This document shows, piece by piece, positions 50,662-58,286 of a stretch of DNA of 64,000 nucleotides; position 1 is the first letter of the stretch; every line of letters begins with the position of its first letter. The translations under genes and the position numbers were made by a program. The stretch is from Chrysophaeum taylorii. Lineage: Eukaryota > Sar > Pelagophyceae > Pelagomonadales > Pelagomonadaceae. The stretch spans positions 248,001 through 312,000 of the forward strand of contig JAQMWT010000314.1 of assembly GCA_029834535.1 (NCBI GenBank), in the 5' to 3' direction. Below the pieces are notes generated by a model. That model did not search any database and had not been told where the DNA came from. It saw nothing but the letters and a program-made list of their open reading frames with translations.

Positions 50662-50900
50662 AGACGACGTCCGTGCGCAAGCCGCAGATGGTGCCTGCGC
50701 GTGTCGCTGTATGCAGCACAGCCGACGCAGATTATCGGTAGACACCGTCACCCGGCAAACGCGGCAGCTTTGTCGTTATTATTCGAGCACGAGGTAAAGC
50801 GCGAGATCGACTCAATTTGAGGTTCGCGCCTCTAACGACCCGGAGACCCGGATGGCCGACGCGCGTGCCGACGACATTTCGACGGTGCACGCGCGCCTGC
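50662..50900 (-). repeat. Right arm of a long inverted repeat
   Basis: It is the reverse-complement partner of 49886-50124. It begins AGACGACGTCCGTGCGCAAG and ends ACGGTGCACGCGCGCCTGCAG. The strings GGATGGCCGACGCGCGTGCC and ATTCGAGCACGAGGTAAAGC are exact complements of the left arm. The arms lack any intact gene. Confidence 0.85.
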
Positions 50901-51339
50901 AGTTGGGGACAGACAGACAAACAAAGAAACCTCTCCTTTGAGGAGTAAGGATTGGCACGGACCGCCTCAAGATTGGAATAATGAAAGACAACCACGACGC
51001 TTCAATACGGGCACCACCACAACTCGGAGACAACGCGTTGACATCCGCTCGGATAATATTCCGAGCCGAATGACGACGATGACCCGCAGCGTGCGTGCAC
51101 CACCACTGTCCATCAAGACGAAGGAAGTGGTTCGATCCTTTTGTGGTCACGTAGGATGACACACCGACAAGCTGTGATGAATGCCCAACGTCGTTTACGA
51201 CACCGTATACCACCGGAAGGGTCGTTGCGACAATAATTGAGGGTCGCCTCGAGCGATTTCCGTGGTGCGGCACGAAAAAAAAATGAGCCGGCTCTTCGTA
51301 AAAAAAAAGGCTCTGGGTGTCGTCTTCCAATGCGTTTAT

Positions 51340-52087
51340 TCACTCGTCGACGAGACGCGCGCGTAGACGACGCCGGGGGGGGGCGTCGTCGGTATTGCGC
51401 AGCACGCGCGGGGTAGGGTGGGGCCGTCGACCCAGAAGAAAGACGATGTCCTCGGGCTTGCCGACTCGGCGGCTGAGAGCCACGTAGAGCTGGGGCCGTG
51501 GCTGAAGACGGGCTTGGGCAAGAGGATGCCGACCTCGCGGAGCGTCTGGCCGCTCGTTGATCGTCGCGATCCAAGGCGGGGTTGCTGGAGCAGCTCGAAG
51601 GGGAGCTCGCTCGCTCGCCCTGGTGAGGGCGACGCGCGGGATCAAGAGGTTTTCTCTTTACCGTTCACCAAAAAGCTGAGATGTGCAGGAGCCTCGGAGA
51701 GACGATCGCGATCGCGACGACGTATCGGGCGCGGACGCGGCGGCCGCGCGACGGGTCGAGATTGCGAAGACATTAAAAAGCTCGCGTTGAAAGAGGGCAT
51801 GCCGTAGATTGTCCGGGAGTTCAGAAACTCAAAATAAAAGAAAGAGCGAGGCGTCTCGTTGCGACCCAACCTTGTTGGCCGGGCCTAAAAGAACTCCGTC
51901 GCCCAGTCTTCTCCGAAAAAGGCCGCGGTCGTGCGCGCGTTGTTGAAAGAATCCACAACGTCGTTTCGGCGTGGCGTGAGAATGACGCAAAGCTGGCTGG
52001 CTGGAAGAGCCATCGCGGGTAGTGGAAATCGTATGCGAGTCGCGCTGTAGAGAAGACGGCTCGCATGGCAGGATTAAATTTTGGCAC
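51340..52087 (-). mobile_element. Solo Helitron helicase C-terminal relic
   Basis: Read on the minus strand from 52087, frame pieces follow the order of the array unit at 17-22 kb: AYDFHYPRWLFQ (compare ADYFHDPRRLFQ), then RARPRPFSEKTGRRSSF, LNSRTIYGMPSFNASF (compare LNSLTTNGMLTLIAS), SQSRPVARPPRP, then QLYVALSRRVGKPEDIVFLL and HPTPRVLRNTDDAPP. It keeps YVALSR and PEDIVFL better than the array copies, so it is a separate copy of the same family rather than an escaped unit. It is broken in several places. Confidence 0.75.
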
Positions 52088-52119
52088 CGAGAGTAGTGAG
52101 GGTTTTTTTAGTTAGTTAT

Positions 52120-52953
52120 ATGACCAAAAACCGGGCGGGTTCCCCGCCGGATGCGCGGATGGAAGAGGACCAGTCGTTGACGCCGATGCTAGTTGAGATG
52201 GCGCGCGTGCAGGAGGAACCGTCGACGCCGTCTTCGACGAAAAAGATCGAGGAGGTTCCGAAGGAAGAAAAAGAGGAGGAGGTCGAGGCTGGGTTGTACA
52301 GGGAGTTCGCCGTCGGTTCTGGAATATCGAGTTCGTGGGATGACGGCGATGTGGCGAATCCCGAAGAAGACGAGTGCGGGTGCGAGTCGAAGGTATCAAA
52401 TACGGTGCGGATGTGCACGCGGGGGCTCTGCAAGTTGGTCGGTGCGAAGCGGCTGGGTCACATGGCGGTTCTTTTCAGTCGGAAGCGCGTCGGAGACAAG
52501 CAGACGACCACTCGGCTGCTGTGCATCGTGGGCCCGTTTTGGCCCTTTGCCTTCTCGGTCACCTACCCGCTCGTGATTCTCGTGAGCACGACCGTGGCGG
52601 TCGTCCTTCTCCCCGGTCGCTCGGTCGTTACGATTGGTCTCTGGGCCTTCTTCGTCCTTTCCCTCCTCGTCACCCTGAGTTTAACTGCCTGCCGTAACCC
52701 AGGGATCCTGCGACGACACGCCGAGCAGCCCGCCTCCTCCTGGCGCTGGAATGACCAGGCCCGCACCTTCCGGCCCCCCGGCGCCGTCTACGACGACGAT
52801 CTCGGCCTCGTCGTCGAGCAGTTCGACCACCTCTGCCCCTGGACCGGCACGGGCATCGGCGCCAACAACCTCGCCGCCTTCCACGCTTTCGTCTCCCTTC
52901 TCTGCGTCTGCATCATCTTCGACGTCCTCCTCGTGATGCGTGTCCTTCCTTGA
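52120..52953 (+). CDS. Divergent DHHC-type palmitoyltransferase-like membrane protein
   Basis: The 277-aa protein starts at ATG 52120 (the frame is open upstream only to a TTG). Residues 1-110 are acidic and cytosolic. Four spans follow: about 137-158, 160-180, about 184-204 and one at the C-terminus (about 250-274). The DHHC core is recognisable in FRPPGAVYDDDLGLVVEQFD followed by HLCPWTGTGIGANNLAAFHA, equivalent to the usual RPPRASHC...FDHHCPWVGNCIG. Here DHHC has become DHLC and nearly all zinc-binding Cys/His before it are missing, while the nucleophilic Cys and the PW and IG..N residues remain. In normal family members this Cys carries palmitate to target proteins. Whether this one still does so is doubtful. 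Confidence 0.8.
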   Translation: MTKNRAGSPPDARMEEDQSLTPMLVEMARVQEEPSTPSSTKKIEEVPKEEKEEEVEAGLYREFAVGSGISSSWDDGDVANPEEDECGCESKVSNTVRMCTRGLCKLVGAKRLGHMAVLFSRKRVGDKQTTTRLLCIVGPFWPFAFSVTYPLVILVSTTVAVVLLPGRSVVTIGLWAFFVLSLLVTLSLTACRNPGILRRHAEQPASSWRWNDQARTFRPPGAVYDDDLGLVVEQFDHLCPWTGTGIGANNLAAFHAFVSLLCVCIIFDVLLVMRVLP

Positions 52954-53232
52954 GATGGTCTCTTGTCTTTTTCGCAAAAAGAACGGGAGCGCGCGCGGAG
53001 TCTCATCATCATCACGACAACGACTTTTCTCGCCAGTGCCTATTCTCAAACATTGATTGATTCATATGTGGGGATCATCGACTCGGCGGCGGGCGCGTCC
53101 TCCTCCTCGAACCAACAACGTGTCAGCAGCAGATCTTTTCATAATAATAATAACAATGTTGCTCGCTTCTCGTCGTCGTCGTCGTCGTCGTCGTCCCAGA
53201 ATTTTAGAGATTTTGTTTGACACATAAAAAAA

Positions 53233-53895
53233 CTGGCGAGCAAACGGAAGCACGAGGAGGAGGAGGAGGAGGAGGAGGAGGTGGTGCGGACGGTGTACTG
53301 CGAGGGTATTTCGTACGAGGCCGACGAGGAGGATGTGCGGGCGTTCTTCGCTCCGCTCGAGGTGGTGGACGTCCGGCTCCCTAGGTACCAGGACTCGGGC
53401 AAGATTCGGGGATATGCCCACGTCGACTTGCGCGGGGACGAGGCCGCCGAGCGCGCCCTCGAGAAGGACCGCGAGGACCTCAAGGGCAGGTACGTGACGG
53501 TTCGACTCGCGACCGAGAAAAAAGAGACGCCGCGAAGAACGCGGCCCGAAGGATGCCGGACGCTCTTCGCGAAGAACGTGCCGTACGGCGCCAACGAGGA
53601 TGCGGTGCGGAACGCGTTTTCCCAGTTCGGGAAGGTCGAGGACGTCAGGATTCCGTCGTGGCAACACACGAAGCGGACCAAGGGGTTCGCCTACGTCCAG
53701 TTTGCGAAGGAGTACGCGGCCGAACGCGCGTACGCGGCCCGCGTCGAGCTCAAAGGCCGCGCTCTCGCGTGCGACTACGACGCCGACCAACGGCCGAAAT
53801 CGAGCTTTCGCCGCACCGACGGCCACCCGTGGGCCAAGACCCGCGTCGGCCGCCGCATCACCAAGCACGCGCGTAAAACGACGGGGGAGGATTAA
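53233..53895 (+). CDS. Two-RRM RNA-binding protein, apparent CTG start
   Basis: The conserved part is clear: RRM1 (about residues 16-92) with VYCEGISYEADEEDVRAFFA (RNP2 side) and GYAHVDLRG (RNP1), then RRM2 (about 110-185) with TLFAKNVPYGANEDAVRNAF and GFAYVQFAK, then a basic tail. It resembles nucleolin-like or Gar2/Nsr1-like nucleolar RRM pairs. There is no in-frame ATG between the RRM and the in-frame TGA at 53218-53220. The best start is CTG 53233 in the context AAAAAACTGGCGAGC, giving a typical N-terminus (L/M)[15 protein letters not shown] and 220 aa. An unseen upstream exon is the alternative, but no acceptor with a pyrimidine tract lies in the gap. Confidence 0.85.
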   Translation: MASKRKHEEEEEEEEEVVRTVYCEGISYEADEEDVRAFFAPLEVVDVRLPRYQDSGKIRGYAHVDLRGDEAAERALEKDREDLKGRYVTVRLATEKKETPRRTRPEGCRTLFAKNVPYGANEDAVRNAFSQFGKVEDVRIPSWQHTKRTKGFAYVQFAKEYAAERAYAARVELKGRALACDYDADQRPKSSFRRTDGHPWAKTRVGRRITKHARKTTGED

Positions 53896-54133
53896 AGAAT
53901 AGTAGATAATAATTTAAAGGGGGGAGGGAGTGAGTGACTTTTTTATGTTGCGGGAGGAGACGACAGTGATTATCATCATCATCGTGGGGAGCGAATTTTT
54001 TTTTTCAGGCAGACAGACAGATAGATATATTGGGGTAGTCGTCGTCGTCTTAGTCGTCGTTACGCGGGGCTCGAAGACGTAACACCCGAGAAGAGAGGCG
54101 AGGAAAAATAAAAGGACCAGCGGCGGCGTGGGG

Positions 54134-54529
54134 TCAGGAAAAGACGACCCTCCTGCGTCTGTCGCAGGGGCAGCAGGGGACGAACAATGCGGCGGGCCAG
54201 AATAGAATGAACAGAACCGTCGCGATGCAACAAGACACGGCGCCGCAATAGCGTTCCTCGACCTGCATCCCCTGGGGGGGCGGGACGGCGACGAACGCCT
54301 GGACGTGCGTGGCACGATCGGCCGGGTACGACTGGACGGGCTGACAGGTCGCCGGATGGGCGACGGCGACGGGAGCCCCCGCCCCGCCCGCTGGCTGCGC
54401 TGTCGCGACCACCGCCGTCGTGTGGGCGAGCGGGGCATCTGGGCGGTGATACGCCACGACGGTCGCCTACGCCGGTGTCACCACCATAAACGACACATCT
54501 ACCTGGGAGATGGGGCGCGTGTTGGTCAT
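54134..54529 (-). CDS. Small Pro-rich, Cys-rich tail-anchored protein (two exons)
   Basis: Exon 1 is 54503-54529 and codes only for MTNTRPISQ. A 36-nt intron (GTAGAT...GGCGTAG, 54467-54502) follows, then exon 2, 54134-54466. The joined 119-aa product continues ATVVAYHRPDAPLAHTTAVV. Without the intron there is no ATG in frame. The N-terminal two thirds are Ala/Pro/Val-rich and disordered. The C-terminus has GMQVEERYCGAVSCCIATVL then FILFWPAALFVPCCPCDRRR: a hydrophobic hairpin or span framed by Cys pairs. This layout resembles BRI3 and LITAF-like or plant CYSTM proteins that sit on endosome or plasma membrane, with the Cys often palmitoylated. Assignment to one family is not possible. Confidence 0.72.
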
Positions 54530-54713
54530 GAGCACGTCGTCGTCAACACTGGCCTCACAACGGACCACAAACTGGCCAAGAACAAGGACAGATTTTCTGG
54601 GAGCTTCAACTGGGGAGCGACGTTTGTATCCGTTTGACAGAAAAAAAAACAGTCAGGCAACACATAATTCAAACAAAGAAAGAGGTGGGGAGGAGGTACA
54701 CTGTAGTAGTAGT

Positions 54714-55688
54714 CTAGGGGGGGGTCGCCACCTCGACGATTCGCTTGATGCCCTTCCGGACGGCGGGCATGCCCTTCCGGACGGCGGGCAGAACGAGGCG
54801 CTTGACGTCGGCGACGAGGGGGTCCACGAGCCGCTTGAGGTCGTCGGCGTGCGTCAGGACGGGTTCCAGGAGTTTTGCAAGCGTCTTGCGGAGCTCGGTG
54901 GCGAAGGCGGCGACGACCCCCAAGGGAACGACGTGCAAGGCGAGGCGAATGGGGGGCGCGACCACCCTGGCGACCGCAGCTTGGGGAGCAGCAGCAGCAG
55001 CAGTCACAAAGCGGATGTGGGGCGCGACGCTGACGACGGCCGCGGTGGAGATGATCAAAGCGACGTCCCTCACTAAAGGCGAGACGCGCGTCGTGTTGAC
55101 CAAGGCGAGCTCCCGTTTGAGAGCGTGGAACTCGAGCCGGAGGTCGCGGTCTATCTGCGTTTTGAGATTGTCGGCGTGCGCTGCGAGCGAGCGCTCGGCA
55201 TCGTCGATCTTCGCCCGAACGGCCACGTCGAGCGCGGCGGCCGATTTTTCCGTCGCCGTCGCGAGCGAGGCCGTCGCCTTGTGCGCGGCGCTAGTCGCGG
55301 CCGCCTCGAGCAGTTCGACCGGAGGCGGCTTGGGGGCCCCCGACGGTACCAGCAACACGACGACGATCGTCACGCTCGCCGCGACCGTCGCGACCAGGCG
55401 GCACCACGACCCTCCCTTCGCCTCGTGCGGCTTCTGCACGACGGTCGCCTTGACGTGGTGCAGCCGCCGCTTCTTGCTGTAGTCGGCCAACACCTGTTTC
55501 ATCTGCGTCCCTTTCCGGACCTTGAGCACGTCGATCTGATTTGTCTTCTTGTTCCGCACGCGTACGGTTACCCACTCATCGTTGTTCTCCCCGTGCATCG
55601 GGTCCGTCTTGTCCGACGCGATCGACAACGCGTCGTCGGTGCACTCGCTCACGCCGTCGAGCTCCACAAACTTCCCGTGGGAGCCCAT
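54714..55688 (-). CDS. SUMO-like/Rad60-type domain fused to a membrane helix and coiled coil
   Basis: The 324-aa protein starts at the ATG with complement 55686-55688. Residues about 38-78 (EWVTVRVRNKKTNQIDVLKV, then RKGTQMKQVLADYSKKRRL) match the first half of the SUMO / Rad60-SLD beta-grasp fold: two strands, then the helix with the K-x-x-xL...Y pattern, but the rest of the fold is short or missing. A span follows at about 101-118 (ATVAASVTIVVVLLVPSG). After it come long Ala/Lys/Asp helices like apolipoprotein or LEA repeats (about 128-325). There is no C-terminal Gly-Gly, so it cannot be a conjugated modifier. The topology would put the SUMO-like part in the cytosol or nucleoplasm and the helices on the other side. 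The function is unknown. Confidence 0.68.
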   Translation of the reverse strand: MGSHGKFVELDGVSECTDDALSIASDKTDPMHGENNDEWVTVRVRNKKTNQIDVLKVRKGTQMKQVLADYSKKRRLHHVKATVVQKPHEAKGGSWCRLVATVAASVTIVVVLLVPSGAPKPPPVELLEAAATSAAHKATASLATATEKSAAALDVAVRAKIDDAERSLAAHADNLKTQIDRDLRLEFHALKRELALVNTTRVSPLVRDVALIISTAAVVSVAPHIRFVTAAAAAPQAAVARVVAPPIRLALHVVPLGVVAAFATELRKTLAKLLEPVLTHADDLKRLVDPLVADVKRLVLPAVRKGMPAVRKGIKRIVEVATPP

Positions 55689-56266
55689 CCTCCACGATTG
55701 ACACCACCAGCCGACGACTGATAACCAAACTTTGTGACGAAGATGTTAACGGTCAAAGGGTAAGTAAGGAGGATCCTTTGCATTCGTGGGGGTCGTCGAG
55801 GGCGCGTCGGGGTCGACGGTGTGCGTGGGGGAGGTTATCAACGTAGTCAAATCGCGGCAGTTTCCGCGCGTCGCACGCACACACCATCAACTCTATACTT
55901 CTCTGCTCGTCTCTGACCGCCCTGTATAGATCTGCGTTGGGATTAGTTATTAGTCATTCGCCCCACACCCTGGGGTGGTCGGTTCGTTCGTTCGTCCCCC
56001 GAGTGGACGAGATACTCGAAGAAGAAGAAGAAGAAGAAGAAGAAGGAGCAGAAAAGGGAGAGGGGGGTGGGGATTTGAGGTTCGCGCGCGTGGTGAGTAG
56101 GCGAGCGAGCGGGTGGGAGTGAGCGAGGTAGAATTTGCGTGTTAAAAAAAAAAAAGCGCAGGCGGGTTTCGGGTTTCGGGTTTCGCGCATCACAAAAAGA
56201 AAAATCGCAAGGAAGAAGACGTCCGGCCGGCACGGCAGCAGAGGGAGGGGGACTGGGTCTTCTTCG
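55689..56266. other. Intergenic, simple repeats
   Basis: This 578-bp stretch lies upstream of the SUMO-like gene and downstream of G6PD. It contains AAAGGGTAAGTAAGG near 55757, a GAA run (about 56015-56044), a poly-A run (56143-56155) and three tandem GGGTTTC heptamers at about 56165-56185. No gene is seen. Confidence 0.45.
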
Positions 56267-58003
56267 CTAGCGCCTGGAGAGGATGTGGAGGGAGTGTGGG
56301 CTCGGGGGGTTGTAGAGGTCGTCGTCGTCGTCGTCGTCTTCGTCCGGATACTGGGGGCGAAAGAGGCGACGGGTGCAGGGTCCGTCGGAGCCGTAGGCGT
56401 AACGCTCGGGACGGTCGAGGCGGGTCGAGAGGTGGTTCAAGGCCGGGGTGAAGATGCGCCAGGCGGCGTCGAGCTCGTCGACGCTGACAAAATTAGTCGC
56501 GTCGCCGCGGAGGACTTCCAACAAGAGGCGCTCGTAGGCCTCGGGCATGCCGCGGGATTCTGCGGGCGTGTAGAGGAGATTCATGCGGCGCGGTTCGATC
56601 CGGAGCTTCGAGTGCAGTCCCGGGACGCGGTTCTGAACGCGCCAGTAGATGCACTCGTCGGGCTGAACGCGGACGACGAGCTCGTTGGCGTCGCAGCGCG
56701 AGCACTCGGCGACGGCCCCGGCGACCTTGTGGAAGATGATGCGCACTTCGACCTTCTTCTGGGATACGGCCTTGGCGGCGGTGAGGACGAAGGGAACGCC
56801 AGCCCAGCGAGGGTTGTCGATGTACAAGCGCGCCGCGGCAAAGGTCTCTGTCTTTGACTTTTTGTTCGACACCGAATCGTCGTCGACGTAGCCGTCGTAC
56901 TGGCCGACGACGAGGTCGCGCTCGGCGTCGAGGGCGCGCACGCCGCGAAGGACCTTGACCTTCTCCCTGCGGATGTCTTCGGCGCCAAAACTCAGCGGCT
57001 GCTCCATCGCGACGAGGGCCATAATCTGGGCGAGATGGTTTTGCATGACGTCGCGGATGATGCCGTAGGAGTCAAAGTACCCGCCGCGGCCCGCCGTCCC
57101 GATAGACTCGAGGCAGCAGACCTCGACCCTAGCCACGTGAGACCGCGACCAGATGGCTTCGAAGCAGACGTTGGCAAACCTCAGAACCAGAACATTCATG
57201 ACGAGCTCCTTTCCGAGGTAGTGGTCGATCCGAAAGGCCTCGTCCTCCCTCACGAGGGTGCCGAGGTCGTGGCAGAGGGCGCGGCACGACTTTAGGTCGC
57301 GGCCGAACGGTTTTTCCAAAACAAACCTCCCGACGACGTCTTTCGCGCGCGCGCCCGACGCGTTCAGGCACGCGCAGATCTTGCCGTACAAGAAGGGGGG
57401 GACGGCGAGGTAGTAGACGCGAAGTCGCTCGGCGTGGGTGTGATGGGCGTCGAGGTCGTTCATGCTACTCGCGATCGACCGCGACGGGTAGACGGTCGAC
57501 GCCTTGGCGCTATTCGGAGTCGGCGGTTCGCTCGCCGCCGCCGAATCGGCAGCAAGTTCCGTTTCGTCGCGGAAGGCTTCGAGGGCCTCCAGCTTGGGAC
57601 GCAGCCTTTCCCCAAAGTGCTCGACGCAATCGAACTGACCGGAGACGTAGTGGCACCTTTCGAGAAAACTGTTCCTTTCGGTCTGCGCGTGACCCGAGTT
57701 GTAAATGGCCCGGAACACCATCCGCCGGAACACCTCGGCGCTCATCGGTTCCCGCGCGTACCCCACGATCAACGTCGTCCGCGGCAGGAACCCGCGCCGC
57801 CACAGAGCGAACAAGGTTGGGTAGGTCTTCTTAGTCGCGAGATTTCCATCGGCGCCGAACAGAACGATGGTCGTTCGCACCGAGACTCCCTTCTTCACGC
57901 CCTCGCCCGTGCTCAAGCTCCGGATCGAGAACGGGGTCGACGCCTCCTTCAACGCGTCTTCCAATTCCTTCACGCGAAGCCGCAGGGCCTCGACGTCCTC
58001 CAT
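56267..58003 (-). CDS. G6PD: Glucose-6-phosphate 1-dehydrogenase
   Basis: The 578-aa enzyme starts at MEDVEALRL (ATG complement 58001-58003; the two codons before are TTG TTA). It oxidises glucose 6-phosphate to 6-phosphogluconolactone, making NADPH in the oxidative pentose phosphate pathway. The NADP-binding loop is VLFGADGNLATKKTYPTLFA near residues 46-65, where the usual GASGDLA has become GADGNLA. The active-site block RIDHYLGKELVMN lies near 256-268 with the catalytic His in the DHYLGK motif, followed by EAIWSRSHVARVEV. An insert of about 35 residues (about 150-185), rich in Ala, Ser and Pro, precedes YYLAVPP. A coiled N-terminal extension without a transit-peptide look suggests the cytosolic isoform. 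The tail is a poly-Asp stretch. It diverges from the dynein gene with 110 bp between starts. Confidence 0.96.
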   Translation of the reverse strand: MEDVEALRLRVKELEDALKEASTPFSIRSLSTGEGVKKGVSVRTTIVLFGADGNLATKKTYPTLFALWRRGFLPRTTLIVGYAREPMSAEVFRRMVFRAIYNSGHAQTERNSFLERCHYVSGQFDCVEHFGERLRPKLEALEAFRDETELAADSAAASEPPTPNSAKASTVYPSRSIASSMNDLDAHHTHAERLRVYYLAVPPFLYGKICACLNASGARAKDVVGRFVLEKPFGRDLKSCRALCHDLGTLVREDEAFRIDHYLGKELVMNVLVLRFANVCFEAIWSRSHVARVEVCCLESIGTAGRGGYFDSYGIIRDVMQNHLAQIMALVAMEQPLSFGAEDIRREKVKVLRGVRALDAERDLVVGQYDGYVDDDSVSNKKSKTETFAAARLYIDNPRWAGVPFVLTAAKAVSQKKVEVRIIFHKVAGAVAECSRCDANELVVRVQPDECIYWRVQNRVPGLHSKLRIEPRRMNLLYTPAESRGMPEAYERLLLEVLRGDATNFVSVDELDAAWRIFTPALNHLSTRLDRPERYAYGSDGPCTRRLFRPQYPDEDDDDDDDLYNPPSPHSLHILSRR

Positions 58004-58113
58004 TAACAAAAATCACAAGCGAAGCTTTTTTGGTTGTGATTTGCGGAGGTTAACTTGACTGACTCAGAGTTGCGAATCCTCCTCCCTCCTCCCGATAACG
58101 AACGACGACGACG

Positions 58114-58254
58114 ATGCGCCGCCGCCGCCGCCGCATCGTCGAGGAGGAGGAGGAGGAGGAGGAGGAGGAGGAGGAAAGGCCATTTCCCGACTGGCTGCGA
58201 CGCCTCGAGGAGGCAAAAAAGAAGAAGGGGCCGCCGGAATCATTCAAGGTCCCC

Positions 58255-58286
<32 letters not shown>

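Larger units (their letters stand above)
49091..52119. other. Gene-poor region with inverted repeat and Helitron relic
   Basis: There is an ATCG run at 49138-49156, the long inverted repeat (49886-50900) and a Helitron relic (51340-52087), entered separately. Other open frames are short, overlap on both strands and lack motifs. Confidence 0.45.
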
